Positions 49,186 to 58,210 of a stretch of DNA of 64,000 bases are shown here, piece after piece. The DNA is taken from positions 186,001-250,000 of the forward strand of contig NZ_JBHRYB010000013.1 in assembly GCF_042648445.1 (NCBI RefSeq), in the 5' to 3' direction. This DNA comes from Bacterioplanoides pacificum (lineage in GTDB: Bacteria; Pseudomonadota; Gammaproteobacteria; Pseudomonadales; Oceanobacteraceae). Numbering within the stretch: the stretch's first letter is position 1; each line of letters begins with the position of its first letter. A model generated the notes under the pieces. The model was not told the origin of the DNA, did not search any database, and saw only the letters and a program-made list of their open reading frames with translations. The position numbers and the translations under genes were made by a program.

Positions 49186-51024
49186 TTGGCCGATATCAAA
49201 TTTATGTCTGAAAGCCTGCCCCTGATCACCGCCAATACCCTGAAAGCAGCACGCCTGAGCAGCAGTGCCAGTGAGCGGGTGCAGGCTCCGTCGCGCACAG
49301 AAGAGGTCAGCGCCCGGGTGATCACCAGCCAGACGACAAGTCGCTCCGGCGATCACAGCAAAGGGACGCACTATCAGCTGACCGTTGAGCTGAACGGCCG
49401 CCGGCTGACATTGGAAAGTGAGTATCCACTTCCACCTGAAAGCCGTTTAAAACTGGCCATCGACATCAACAACAACCGCACAAGTGGTGAACAGGTCAGT
49501 GCTGTCCGGGTACTGGAGATCATTCCACCACCGTCAGACAAAGCGGTAATCAACAGCCAGACAACCAGCACCAGCCACAGCAACACCGCTGGCGACGATA
49601 CCGCCGTGCTGCTGCAACGTATCGCCAGATTGCTGCACCACACCACCCGGCAAACGACCGACGGCCCTCCAGCAGGGCATCAAACGGCCACAGACCAGCC
49701 GACACAGACACAGATAAACCGCTGGCTGGCGCAAAAACTACCATTGCTGCAGCAACGCCCCGGCAAAGCCGCGGCCAACGCCACAGCGCTGTATCAGGCG
49801 CCGGCCAGGCAGCACATTAACGCCAATACGAGCAACGCTAATACGACCAACGCTAATACGACCAACGCTAATACGACCAATGTCACCGCGATCAGTACCA
49901 GCTACGGCAGCAGCCCGGATACAAGCGCCCAGCCACGGTTATTACCGCTGCTGCAGCAACTGCTGGCCAGCGAACTGCCCGATAAAGTCCGGCAACCGTT
50001 ACAACAGCTGTTACACAATCCGCCACAGCCGGATACCCCTGGCGGCGCACGCGCCCAAATCAATAACAGTGGCCTGACCTTCGAAAACAAACTGGTCAGC
50101 GGCCTGCTGCAGCTGGCCAACAACAACGACAACAACAGCCAGCCGGCACAAGCACAATCCCTGCTTAATCGTTTATGGCAAGCTCCAATCCCCGCCAAAG
50201 ACTCAGCAACCACGCTGCAGCCCCCGCAAACGGCGGCAGCCAAACCGGCCACTCAGGGGATCAGCGCACTCCTGCTGGCCACCCGGCAACGGCTGGAGCA
50301 AAGCCTGAAACAGGCCAGCTCTGATCCGGCTGAAAGCCCGGCAGACACAGAACAGGCGGCACTCACCCGTTTGCCCTCATCAGCCGCGAACACATTGCTG
50401 AGCGGGCTGCTGCAACACGATCACAAAGCCGTATTAAGCCGCAGCCTGCAGCTGTGGCTGGCGCAACTGAACCAGACCCAGGTCAAAGCGTCTTCCCAGA
50501 CAGGCACCTCGTCCACAGGCACGTCGCCGGTCAGCTCCTCTGACCCGGCGGGCCTGCCAAACGGGGTGCGGCTGCTGCAGACGGCGCTGGCGCAAATCGA
50601 AGTTGAACAAATCCAGCGGCTGCAACAACCGGAACAGCAATGGCAGATCAACCTGCCTCTGCTGGTGCGCCACGACGGTGTATTGCAGGAAGTACGGCTG
50701 CACCTGCAGCGCCAGCAACAAGACGATGAACATCCTCAGCGTGACACTAAAAAAGTCACACAGTGGCGCTTACACCTGCATTTTGATTTACCCCGGCTCG
50801 GCCCGCTGGATGTCGCTGTCGACATGCGACTGCCGCAGCTATCAGCTACTTTCTGGTCGGAAACCCGGACGACCCTGGCCAGCCTGAACAGCGCGCTGCA
50901 ACCATTACACAGCCGCCTGAGTCAGATGGGGGTGGAAGTCGACAGCCTGGCAGCACGTTACGGCCGGCTGCCGGAAACCCAGCACAACCAGATCCATACC
51001 GGTCTGGTCGATTGCCACACCTGA
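49186..51024 (+). CDS. FliK-like flagellar hook-length control protein
   Basis: 612 residues if started at TTG 49186; ATG 49204 is equally possible because neither has a clear ribosome site. The N-terminal ~450 residues are Gln/Thr/Asn-rich low-complexity with a tandem repeat; the C-terminal Flg_hook-like domain (~490-600) has WQINLPLLVRHDGVLQEVRLHL, RLHLHFDLPRLGPLDVAVDM and LSQMGVEVDSL. This architecture fits FliK, which measures hook length and switches export specificity through FlhB. Placement next to fhlB and ccm matches the second fliK-like gene of Pseudomonas relatives. Confidence 0.82.
   Translation: MADIKFMSESLPLITANTLKAARLSSSASERVQAPSRTEEVSARVITSQTTSRSGDHSKGTHYQLTVELNGRRLTLESEYPLPPESRLKLAIDINNNRTSGEQVSAVRVLEIIPPPSDKAVINSQTTSTSHSNTAGDDTAVLLQRIARLLHHTTRQTTDGPPAGHQTATDQPTQTQINRWLAQKLPLLQQRPGKAAANATALYQAPARQHINANTSNANTTNANTTNANTTNVTAISTSYGSSPDTSAQPRLLPLLQQLLASELPDKVRQPLQQLLHNPPQPDTPGGARAQINNSGLTFENKLVSGLLQLANNNDNNSQPAQAQSLLNRLWQAPIPAKDSATTLQPPQTAAAKPATQGISALLLATRQRLEQSLKQASSDPAESPADTEQAALTRLPSSAANTLLSGLLQHDHKAVLSRSLQLWLAQLNQTQVKASSQTGTSSTGTSPVSSSDPAGLPNGVRLLQTALAQIEVEQIQRLQQPEQQWQINLPLLVRHDGVLQEVRLHLQRQQQDDEHPQRDTKKVTQWRLHLHFDLPRLGPLDVAVDMRLPQLSATFWSETRTTLASLNSALQPLHSRLSQMGVEVDSLAARYGRLPETQHNQIHTGLVDCHT
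49819..49878. repeat. 15-bp tandem repeat in the fliK-like gene
   Basis: Four units of AACGCTAATACGACC: the first is degenerate (AACGCCAATACGAGC), the next three are identical (49834-49878). They encode N-A-N-T-T repeats in the low-complexity linker and keep the frame. Confidence 0.95.
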
Positions 51025-51033
51025 GGAGCAGCA

Positions 51034-51312
51034 ATGTCGTTACCTGAGTCATTATTTGAAGCCAGCCAGGCCATCGCGCTGAGTTACGATGGTTTATCGG
51101 CGCCCAGAGTGAGCGCCAAAGGTGAAGATGAGCTGGCGCAGGCCATTATTCAGCTGGCACTGCAACACGAGGTGCCGGTTTATGAGAACGCCACCCTGCT
51201 GCGCTGGCTCAGCCAGCTTGAGCTGGGCGATGAAATTCCGGAGAACCTGTATCAGGTGATCGCCGAAATTCTGGCGTTTGTATACCGCCTGGAAGGAAAA
51301 ACGCCGCAATAA
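51034..51312 (+). CDS. fhlB: FhlB, C-terminal homologue of FlhB
   Basis: 92 residues, GAGGAGCA just before the ATG. AIALSYDGLSAPRVSAKGEDELAQAII and ALQHEVPVYENATLLRWLSQLELGDEIP match the cytoplasmic domain of FlhB/EscU after the NPTH cleavage site; the membrane part and NPTH itself are absent. Such short homologues can replace the cleaved FlhB C-terminus in flagellar export switching. It follows the fliK-like gene by 9 bp, so the two are co-expressed. Confidence 0.9.
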   Translation: MSLPESLFEASQAIALSYDGLSAPRVSAKGEDELAQAIIQLALQHEVPVYENATLLRWLSQLELGDEIPENLYQVIAEILAFVYRLEGKTPQ

Positions 51313-51317
51313 CGACG

Positions 51318-52001
51318 TCAGCCAGCCTCAGAGGCGTTAGCACTGACATCCGTCAATGCCTGACGTAACGAACTCAGCAGCCAGCTCACCCGGCTGCGCA
51401 CCATATCCTGTGGAATCAGTTCCATACCGGCAATCAGGGTCGATAACGCCTGATAGCGGTAGGTATCAATCAGACCGTGGATGGAAGACACAAAAAACAG
51501 CGCCATTTGTTTCTGTAAAGATTCCGGCCGGTCCACCAGACCCGGAATGGCATCCACCAGCAGGGTTAACGCATGCTGCTGCCATTCGGCCTCCAGCCGC
51601 TCCAGCTGATGGCGAACTTCCTGATCGGCCGGGTCAGCATCCCCCAGCGACAACAGCGGTGGCTGAAACATCAGCTGATAATACCCCGGAAAGCGCTGGG
51701 CAAACTGAATCAGATCAGTAGCAAACTGATACACCCCCACATCCGGTGCCACACCCCGGCGAATCTGCTCATTGATATCCAGAAACGCCAGTTCAAAACC
51801 GCGGCAGCGGGTATGTAAAAACAACGACTCTTTATTCGGGAAATAGTTATAAATATTACTGGCCGTCATCCCCAGCTGGGAGGCCAGCTTACGCATCGAC
51901 AAATGATGAAAGCCAACCTCGGCCATCACGCTGGAAGCGCTGTCCATAATCCGCTGGCGCTGGGCAATAATTTCTTCCGCAGTAAATGGCTTTTTTGGCA
52001 T
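51318..52001 (-). CDS. TetR/AcrR-family regulator
   Basis: 227 residues. The N-terminal helix-turn-helix (about 12-58) reads RIMDSASSVMAEVGFHHLSM and LGMTASNIYNYFPNKESLF. The C-terminal ligand domain (~85-210) resembles the WHG-containing TetR group. It is convergent with fhlB. A 12-bp palindrome 94 bp upstream may be its operator. Ligand and targets unknown. Confidence 0.9.
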   Translation of the reverse strand: MPKKPFTAEEIIAQRQRIMDSASSVMAEVGFHHLSMRKLASQLGMTASNIYNYFPNKESLFLHTRCRGFELAFLDINEQIRRGVAPDVGVYQFATDLIQFAQRFPGYYQLMFQPPLLSLGDADPADQEVRHQLERLEAEWQQHALTLLVDAIPGLVDRPESLQKQMALFFVSSIHGLIDTYRYQALSTLIAGMELIPQDMVRSRVSWLLSSLRQALTDVSANASEAG

Positions 52002-52094
52002 TCCCCTACCCCTGTCACATTTTCGAACATCCGAGGATGAAGCGAAATCTGTTTTTATTTATCGTTAAGCTCATTTTTCATAAGCCCGTCCATA

Positions 52095-52106
52095 AAACGA
52101 TCGTTT
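52095..52106. promoter_or_regulatory. 12-bp palindrome, possible TetR operator
   Basis: AAACGATCGTTT is a perfect palindrome 94 bp upstream of the TetR gene start in the divergent region. TetR proteins bind short palindromes near their own promoter; the assignment is by position only. Confidence 0.45.
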
Positions 52107-52277
52107 ATTCACAAAATCAAGGTAGCCAGGCGCCACTATCTGGCCGGTTACCACCCCTTTCCGTGACAAAACTGCCTTTCATCCCTTATTTGAACAGGCG
52201 CTGAACCATGACGAAGGCAAAAGTAAAATTTTGCAAAATGGTTTTTACATTGCTGCCCGCAGCTAACACGCCACACC

Positions 52278-52291
52278 TTGATATGAAACAA
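52278..52291 (+). promoter_or_regulatory. FNR/Anr-type box upstream of hemN
   Basis: TTGAT-atga-AACAA matches the FNR/Anr consensus TTGAT-N4-ATCAA at nine of ten positions, 79 bp before the hemN start. In Pseudomonas hemN genes are induced by Anr under low oxygen, which fits. Confidence 0.65.
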
Positions 52292-52370
52292 GACCGTGAC
52301 CGGCAACGCTTTTACACTGAGCAGCATTGATAACGAATAACTCAGCCTGCAGCAGAATTCAGAGCATTTT

Positions 52371-53750
52371 ATGAGCGAAAATTTACAATGGGATCCGCTG
52401 TTGATTCAGCGCTATAACCGCCCCGGCCCGCGTTACACTTCCTACCCGACTGCGGTCGAATTTTTGCCTGCCAGCAATGACCGGCCGGAACGGGATGCAT
52501 TCGCCAAACGTGACCCTTCCCGGCCACTGTCGCTGTACCTGCATATCCCCTTTTGTGCCCACGTTTGTTATTACTGCGGCTGTAATAAAATTGTGACCAA
52601 ACGGCGCGAACAGGCAGAACCCTATCTGGAGCTGCTGAAACGCGAGATCCTGGCGAAAAAAGCCTTATTGGGTGACCATCGCCGGGTTGAACAATTGCAT
52701 TTTGGCGGCGGCACACCAACGTTCCTTTCGGATCAGCAACTGCAGGAGCTGGTTGAGTTTCTGCAACAGCATTTTGAGTTCAGTGACGCCGACAGTGCTG
52801 ATTACTCCATCGAAATCGATCCGCGTGAGCTGCGCCCCAATACCCTGACACTGTTACGTGAACTCGGTTTTAACCGCATCAGTTTCGGCGTACAGGACCT
52901 GGAAGAAGCGGTTCAGATTGCGGTCAACCGGGTGCAGCCGGAAAGCATGATCCGGGCGGTGATGAACGAAGCCCGTGAGCTGGGTTACCGCTCAATCAAT
53001 ATGGATCTGATATACGGCCTGCCACACCAGACACTGGAAAGTTTCGATCGTACACTGGATACCATTATCGAGCTCAACCCCGACCGCCTGTCGGTGTTTA
53101 ACTACGCCCACCTGCCGGAACGGTTTAAACCCCAGCGCCGCATAAATGCCGAGGATCTGCCGTCAGCTCATGAAAAGCTCGCCATCCTGGGTCACTGCAT
53201 CGAAAAACTTGCCGCCGCCGATTACCATTATGTCGGTATGGATCATTTTGCCCGCCCGGACGACGAACTGGCCAAAGCTCAGGCCAGCGGCAAACTGCAC
53301 CGCAACTTTCAGGGTTATACCACCCATGGTGATTGCGACCTGATTGGTTTCGGGGTCTCCTCCATCAGCCAGATTGGCGATTATTACCTGCAGAATCAGG
53401 TCACGGTGGATGCTTACGAACACTGCCTCAGTGACGACCGGCTGGCGACGTTAAAATACCGCCACATCAGCCTGGACGACAAAATCCGCCGCGAAGTCAT
53501 CGCCGAACTGTTGTGCCACCTGTCCGTCCGCTTTGACACATTGGACAACCGCTATGGCATTAATAGCCGTGAATATCTGCAGGCCAGCCTGCAGGCGCTG
53601 CAACCTATGCTGGCGGATGAACTTGTGTTGATTGATGATGTCCAGATTCGTATTACCGAAAAAGGACGTTTGCTGGCCCGCAACGCCTGTATGGCGTTCG
53701 ACAGCTACCTGAAACAACATGAGCAACAACGATTCTCCAAAGCCATCTGA
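52371..53750 (+). CDS. hemN: Oxygen-independent coproporphyrinogen III oxidase
   Basis: 459 residues. The radical-SAM motif LYLHIPFCAHVCYYCGC provides C62, C66 and C69 for the 4Fe-4S cluster, with C71 also conserved in HemN; GPRYTSYPTA at the N-terminus and FGGGTPTFLS are diagnostic of true HemN and not of HemW. It decarboxylates coproporphyrinogen III without oxygen in heme synthesis. An FNR/Anr box upstream suggests anaerobic induction. Its last 32 bp overlap the TlpA-like gene. Confidence 0.97.
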   Translation: MSENLQWDPLLIQRYNRPGPRYTSYPTAVEFLPASNDRPERDAFAKRDPSRPLSLYLHIPFCAHVCYYCGCNKIVTKRREQAEPYLELLKREILAKKALLGDHRRVEQLHFGGGTPTFLSDQQLQELVEFLQQHFEFSDADSADYSIEIDPRELRPNTLTLLRELGFNRISFGVQDLEEAVQIAVNRVQPESMIRAVMNEARELGYRSINMDLIYGLPHQTLESFDRTLDTIIELNPDRLSVFNYAHLPERFKPQRRINAEDLPSAHEKLAILGHCIEKLAAADYHYVGMDHFARPDDELAKAQASGKLHRNFQGYTTHGDCDLIGFGVSSISQIGDYYLQNQVTVDAYEHCLSDDRLATLKYRHISLDDKIRREVIAELLCHLSVRFDTLDNRYGINSREYLQASLQALQPMLADELVLIDDVQIRITEKGRLLARNACMAFDSYLKQHEQQRFSKAI

Positions 53751-54273
53751 AGCAACCGCAGCGCCGCTCCGCAGCCGCGCACAACGCTGGTACCGACACA
53801 TCCTTGAAGGACTGCTGCTGGTACTGGCATTTGTGCTGTTAAGCCAATGGCTCAGCCGCCACTTATTGGATGATGGCAGCCAGTTACCGGATATGACGTT
53901 AGCGCAGCTTAATACCCCCTCGGATATGACGCTGAGCTGGCCGGCGCAACAGCCAAAAACCCTGATCTATTTTTTTGCTCCCTGGTGCAGCGTCTGCCGT
54001 ATCAGCATGCCCGGCCTGAATACCCTGGACAGCAGCGAGCAGCTACGCATTGTCGCCATCGCTCTGGACTATCAAACGGTTTCAGAAGTGGAAGCATTTA
54101 TCGCCGACACCGGCTTCCGGCACCCGGTATTGCTGGGCAACGACGCCCTGCGGGATACCTTTAAGATCAGTGGTTACCCCAGTTACTACGTCGTTAACCG
54201 CCAGGGCCAGGTGATCCATAAAGACCGTGGGCTAAGCACGCCACCCGGTTTATGGCTCAGAACCCGGCTCTGA
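53719..54273 (+). CDS. TlpA-like membrane-anchored thioredoxin
   Basis: 184 residues. A membrane helix (about 28-45; HILEGLLLVLAFVLLSQWL) anchors a periplasmic thioredoxin fold with FFAPWCSVCRISMPGL (W-C-x2-C) and the cis-Pro loop SGYPSYYVVNRQGQV. Probably a periplasmic disulfide reductase or oxidase. The start lies 32 bp inside hemN, in another frame, so the genes are coupled; a role in heme or cytochrome thiol handling is possible. Confidence 0.85.
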   Translation: MSNNDSPKPSEATAAPLRSRAQRWYRHILEGLLLVLAFVLLSQWLSRHLLDDGSQLPDMTLAQLNTPSDMTLSWPAQQPKTLIYFFAPWCSVCRISMPGLNTLDSSEQLRIVAIALDYQTVSEVEAFIADTGFRHPVLLGNDALRDTFKISGYPSYYVVNRQGQVIHKDRGLSTPPGLWLRTRL

Positions 54274-54286
54274 ACAAAGCAACGGC

Positions 54287-54889
54287 CTACAGCTGGCCCG
54301 GCTGTCCATCCCAGAACGCCCAGCTATGGCCGTCGTATTGCAGATAAACCCGACGCTCAAAGGGTTTACTGAAAGATTCACGCGAGCGTCTTAAGGTCCG
54401 GGCGCCATCAAACGCGGCATCCTGCACCCAGGACTGCAGGTCATCGACATACCACTGAACATAAGCCTCAACGTAATAATATTCGCCAATCTGATATGGC
54501 TTTGATATCTCCATGATGTTTTTCAGCCGGCCGAATCCGTAATAAAACCCCTCGTCAGTAATGTCACTGCTATCGGCCCCCGGGTAGTTGTACAGCCAGC
54601 CAACCTGTACCTTACGTCGCTTGGCACCGTTCACTTCAACCGTCACCATGCGGGTCTCCTTTTCCCGCACCAGCAGACGGTGATCGGCCAGCGCCGATAA
54701 AAACCGTGCTTCCTTTGAATTGGCAGCGCGGTCGATGCGGTACGGCATCGGAAACGGCAGCCATTTCAGGTCCTTTTGCTGCAACGCCTGATCAATCAGT
54801 TTGGCGGCGTAGTTCTCGCCCAGAAACGGCTGATCCGCCCAGCCACAGGCCGGAAACAGTAATAAAAATGCAATAAACAGTGGTTTCAT
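54287..54889 (-). CDS. Hypothetical exported protein
   Basis: 200 residues. A Sec signal peptide (MKPLFIAFLLLFPACGWA) precedes a soluble, beta-rich domain with many aromatic residues (GFYYGFGRLKNIM, YYYVEAYVQWYVDDLQSW, YLQYDGHSWAFWDG). The cysteine before the cleavage site does not form a good lipobox. No family is recognised. It converges on the TlpA-like gene and is divergent from the olsB-like gene. Confidence 0.75.
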   Translation of the reverse strand: MKPLFIAFLLLFPACGWADQPFLGENYAAKLIDQALQQKDLKWLPFPMPYRIDRAANSKEARFLSALADHRLLVREKETRMVTVEVNGAKRRKVQVGWLYNYPGADSSDITDEGFYYGFGRLKNIMEISKPYQIGEYYYVEAYVQWYVDDLQSWVQDAAFDGARTLRRSRESFSKPFERRVYLQYDGHSWAFWDGQPGQL

Positions 54890-55027
54890 CTTCCCCCCCT
54901 CTCACTTAGGATAGCCGGCATGCGACGAATGTCGGGTTTCCGGGTCAGAATTTTCAATGAGCCGAACAGCTGCTCCCCTGTAACCCAGCTGTCATACGTC
55001 TGTTTTACTGTCACGCAAAATGAACTG

Positions 55028-55804
55028 ATGAGACTGAATATGCAACAAGCCACAGCCAGTCAACAGCAAACCCATACCAGTGAGTCGCCACTGGTAGCAC
55101 GTATCACCACGGACCCGGCCGAGATCCGCCAGGCGCTGCAGTTGCGCTACCGGGTGTTCGCCGAAGGCATGGGAGCCCAGTTACCCAGCGCCAGCGAAGG
55201 CATCGACAAAGACGCATTTGACGATATCTGCCTGCATCTGGTCGTAAAAGACGTTCACAAGGATCAGGTGGTTGGTTACAGCCGCATCCTGACCAATGAA
55301 CTGGCCGAACAGGCCGGTGGATTTTATTCTGCCACCGAGTTTGATCTGAGCAATATTCTTCAATCCGGTAAGCAATACATGGAAATCGGCCGCACCTGCG
55401 TCGATCCGGATTACCGCAGCGGTGCAGTGATTGGTTTGTTATGGGGTGGCATCGCCCAGTTTATGTCAGCTAATGATATGGACTACCTGATGGGCTGTGC
55501 CAGCATCTCGCTGGCCGACGGTTACTCCCGTGCCATTGCCATTATCGATTACCTGCGGGAAAAACACTTCACCAGCAACACCATGCGTGCCGAACCTAAG
55601 GTACACATGCCCCGTACTGAAGTTGAGCTGGATGGCAAAAGCCTGGTACCACCATTGCTGAAGGCCTACCTGCGCATCGGTGTCAAAGTTTGTGGCGAGC
55701 CCTTCCTGGATAAAGACTTTAACGTCTGCGATGCCCTGATTCTGCTCGGTAAAGACGATATCAATCAACGCTATCTGCGCCACTTCGCCAAAAACGAAGG
55801 CTGA
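55028..55804 (+). CDS. olsB: OlsB-like N-acyltransferase (ornithine lipid synthesis)
   Basis: 258 residues from ATG 55028 (MRLNMQQATAS); ATG 55040 is also possible, and the longer frame from 54920 lacks family sequence. ALQLRYRVFAEGMGAQLPS and DICLHLVVKD, then EIGRTCVDPDYRSGAVIGLLWGG, identify the OlsB/hemolysin-type branch of GNAT acyltransferases, which transfer 3-hydroxyacyl-ACP chains to ornithine in phosphate-free membrane lipids. The partner OlsA acyltransferase might be the gene at 61936, but that is not adjacent. Confidence 0.72.
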   Translation: MRLNMQQATASQQQTHTSESPLVARITTDPAEIRQALQLRYRVFAEGMGAQLPSASEGIDKDAFDDICLHLVVKDVHKDQVVGYSRILTNELAEQAGGFYSATEFDLSNILQSGKQYMEIGRTCVDPDYRSGAVIGLLWGGIAQFMSANDMDYLMGCASISLADGYSRAIAIIDYLREKHFTSNTMRAEPKVHMPRTEVELDGKSLVPPLLKAYLRIGVKVCGEPFLDKDFNVCDALILLGKDDINQRYLRHFAKNEG

Positions 55805-55991
55805 CGGGCAACCCGGCGAAACAACACAAGCTGCATCCGGCCCGCAACTTGTGTTTTTCCACCGCCAGCCTGATCTGGCTCATGACTGCTGCAGATCGCC
55901 CGGCAAACGGGGACGGATAGCGGTTCCGCTCCGTCGCAGAAGCAAACTCTCTGCTAGGCTATAGACAGTTGTAACCGTTAACGGAGAAGTT

Positions 55992-56327
55992 ATGAGCCAC
56001 ATCACCATCAGTCAGGCCAGTGAACTGATTTGGGATCTGTTAAAAACGCTGGAAGATGCGTATTGGGAAGCCAGCACCTGCAAAGATAAAGACCTGGTTT
56101 TTAACCTGCTGCAGTTACTGAACAGCGAAAATATGGAACTGGCAAAAATCAGCATTCAGGATCACCACTACGAATACGAGGTGATTACCACCAGCAAAGA
56201 GGCCCTGCAACAAACCCTGGTGAGTTTCCAGCAACACAGTAACGACACAGTGCGACGTCAGGTAACCGCCCTGAAGCTGCGCAACCTGGTCAATCAACTG
56301 AGTTCTTACCTGAGCCGTAACCAATAA
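55992..56327 (+). CDS. Hypothetical helical protein
   Basis: 111 residues with GGAGAAG 5-6 nt before the ATG. Almost entirely helical: SELIWDLLKTLEDAYWEAST, LVFNLLQLLNSENMELAKIS and TALKLRNLVNQLSSYLSRN. No signal peptide or membrane segment and no family recognised. It is monocistronic, convergent with the REC-GGDEF gene. Confidence 0.7.
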   Translation: MSHITISQASELIWDLLKTLEDAYWEASTCKDKDLVFNLLQLLNSENMELAKISIQDHHYEYEVITTSKEALQQTLVSFQQHSNDTVRRQVTALKLRNLVNQLSSYLSRNQ

Positions 56328-56341
56328 CACCACACACTGTG

Positions 56342-57298
56342 TTAATCGCTCAGCAACGAACGGACAACCGCCAGATCAACGGTTGCAGAGTAGCGATTCC
56401 GTCCCGCCGCTTTGGCGCTGTAAAGCGCTTCATCGGCGGCTTCCAGTAATAAACCAAGTGCCTCTCCGGGTGCCGGTTCGCACCAGGCTAAACCCATACT
56501 CAGGGTTAACCGCGAATGCGTAGGTGACGCCGGATGAGCAATCTCCAGCGCTGCCACAGCCTGTTGCAGACGTTGCGCCACCACTTCGACACCCGCCACA
56601 GCAATAGACGGCAGCACCACTGCAAACTCCTCACCGCCATAACGTGCCACCAGGTCCCGGGGCCGCCGCGCCGTGTGTTTTAATGCCGCAGCCACCCGCC
56701 GTAAACATTCATCGCCGGCCGGGTGACCGTAGTGATCATTGTAAAGTTTAAAATGATCAAGATCGGCCATAATCAGACCAATTCCACGAAGACTGTCGCC
56801 CTGTTGGCGTTGCGCCCGACGCCATTCGGCGGCCAGAAATTCATCCAGATAACGCCGGTTAGCGACCTGAGTCAGGCCATCGGTGGTGGTTTGCGCCCGC
56901 AGCTGCTGCAACTGCTGTCTGACTGCCAATAGCCGCTTAATACGCGCCTGCAACAACAACGGATTCAGCGGTTTACGCAGATAATCCTGCGCCCCCATCG
57001 CCAGCGCCTGAATTTCAGCGTCATCATCCGCCTCTCCCATCAATACCAGATCGCAGCCGCGACTGGCCGGATTCTGCTGCCAGCGACGACAAAAGCCATC
57101 CAGATCCTGACGAATAAAATCCCGCTCCAGCAATAACACATCCGCCGCTAACGCCGGATGATCAAGCCAGGCTGCCAGCTGGCCACGACGCACCACACTG
57201 ATAACCTCTGCGTCGCTCGCCAGGGTCTCAGCCAGCTGGGCCTGGACGGCCAAGTTTTCGTCAGCAATCAGGATACGGGGGAGAGATAAGGCAGGCAT
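56342..57298 (-). CDS. Response-regulator-type diguanylate cyclase (REC-GGDEF) with degenerate receiver
   Basis: 318 residues from ATG 57298 (MPALSLPRILIADENLAVQ); upstream in-frame starts at 57334 and 57358 overlap a sigma-28-like promoter. The receiver (1-125) keeps the acidic pair (ADEN) and Lys (LRKPLNP), but the phospho-acceptor Asp after the beta3 strand is Glu (ADVLLLERDF) and the switch Thr/Ser is Gly. The GGDEF domain (~150-310) has LTQVANRRYLDE, ADLDHFKLYNDHYGH and an intact ARYGGEEFAVVLP. It should synthesise c-di-GMP, perhaps without phosphorylation control. Confidence 0.9.
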   Translation of the reverse strand: MPALSLPRILIADENLAVQAQLAETLASDAEVISVVRRGQLAAWLDHPALAADVLLLERDFIRQDLDGFCRRWQQNPASRGCDLVLMGEADDDAEIQALAMGAQDYLRKPLNPLLLQARIKRLLAVRQQLQQLRAQTTTDGLTQVANRRYLDEFLAAEWRRAQRQQGDSLRGIGLIMADLDHFKLYNDHYGHPAGDECLRRVAAALKHTARRPRDLVARYGGEEFAVVLPSIAVAGVEVVAQRLQQAVAALEIAHPASPTHSRLTLSMGLAWCEPAPGEALGLLLEAADEALYSAKAAGRNRYSATVDLAVVRSLLSD

Positions 57299-57338
57299 GA
57301 GCAGAGCAACATCCGGAAATCGATACAGAGCCATATAG

Positions 57339-57365
57339 CTATCGGCCAGCATACACAAAAAGTTA
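57339..57365 (-). promoter_or_regulatory. Sigma-28-like promoter of the REC-GGDEF gene
   Basis: On the minus strand TAAC-N15-GCCGATAG, against consensus TAAA-N15-GCCGATAA: three of four -35 bases, exact spacing and seven of eight -10 bases. Transcription would start near 57332, giving a leader of about 34 nt to ATG 57298. Confidence 0.6.
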
Positions 57366-57428
57366 CGGACTTGGGCAAATACTTATTTACGGTATACTCA
57401 CAGTACACTTTTTTGATGGTGAACGATT

Positions 57429-58205
57429 ATGCGTAATGTATTCTTTGTTAAAGCATTTTTACTACTGATCAGCGTACTTCTGGCGAGCTGTGATCAGTCC
57501 CCTTCCGGTGGGCGTCAGGCTGGCCTGAATCCGCTGCTGCCGGATTTTTCTTCATTTATCGATGTGAAACAGAAAAAACAGGCATTCTTCGATTTTATGA
57601 AGCCCCTGATTGACCAGGCAAACCAGGCTGTAATGGCTGAACGCCAGCAGGTGCTGGCCTGGCAGCAACAGGATGCGCTGAATGATGACGACCGCCAGGC
57701 ACTGCAGCAGCTGGCTAAAAAATACCGTGTTGATGCCGAAACCCCGGAACAACAACTGCAGCAACTGGAACAGCGTATACACACAATTCCACCTTCTCTG
57801 GTCATGGCCCAGGCAGCCAACGAATCCGCCTGGGGCACATCCCGCTTTGCCCTTGAAGGCAATAACCTGTTTGGCCAGTGGTGTTTCTCCAAAGGCTGCG
57901 GCATCGTTCCATCCTCCCGTAACAGTGGCGCAAACCACGAAGTCGCCCGCTTCGACAGCCCCTATGAGTCGGTTGCCAGTTATATCCGCAACCTGAACAG
58001 CCATCCGAGTTATCAGCAACTCCGCACATTACGTGCCCAGGAACTGAGCGATCAGGCCTACAGTACCGGTAGTAACCTGGCCGGTGGCCTGCTGAAATAT
58101 TCCGAACGGGGTGAAGAATACGTCAAAGAAATCCGTGCCATGATCCGCCACAATAAGCTGGCAAAATTTGACCTCGGGCAAGATCCGCAACCAAATCAGG
58201 GCTGA
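57429..58205 (+). CDS. bax: Bax-family glucosaminidase-domain lipoprotein
   Basis: 258 residues. A lipoprotein signal (LLLISVLLASC, lipobox Cys21) is followed by a helical segment and the glucosaminidase-like domain: PPSLVMAQAANESAWGTSRF, where the Glu in NESAWG is the putative catalytic acid, then GNNLFGQWCF and FDSPYESVASYIRNLNSHP. These proteins are predicted to cut peptidoglycan glycan strands. It is divergent from the REC-GGDEF gene and 5 bp before the PilZ gene. Confidence 0.9.
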   Translation: MRNVFFVKAFLLLISVLLASCDQSPSGGRQAGLNPLLPDFSSFIDVKQKKQAFFDFMKPLIDQANQAVMAERQQVLAWQQQDALNDDDRQALQQLAKKYRVDAETPEQQLQQLEQRIHTIPPSLVMAQAANESAWGTSRFALEGNNLFGQWCFSKGCGIVPSSRNSGANHEVARFDSPYESVASYIRNLNSHPSYQQLRTLRAQELSDQAYSTGSNLAGGLLKYSERGEEYVKEIRAMIRHNKLAKFDLGQDPQPNQG

Positions 58206-58210
58206 AGCAG

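Larger units (their letters stand above)
52002..52370. other. Divergent regulatory region between TetR gene and hemN
   Basis: A 369-bp gap without open frames of note. It holds the palindrome AAACGATCGTTT and an FNR/Anr-like box, both listed separately. Confidence 0.6.
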
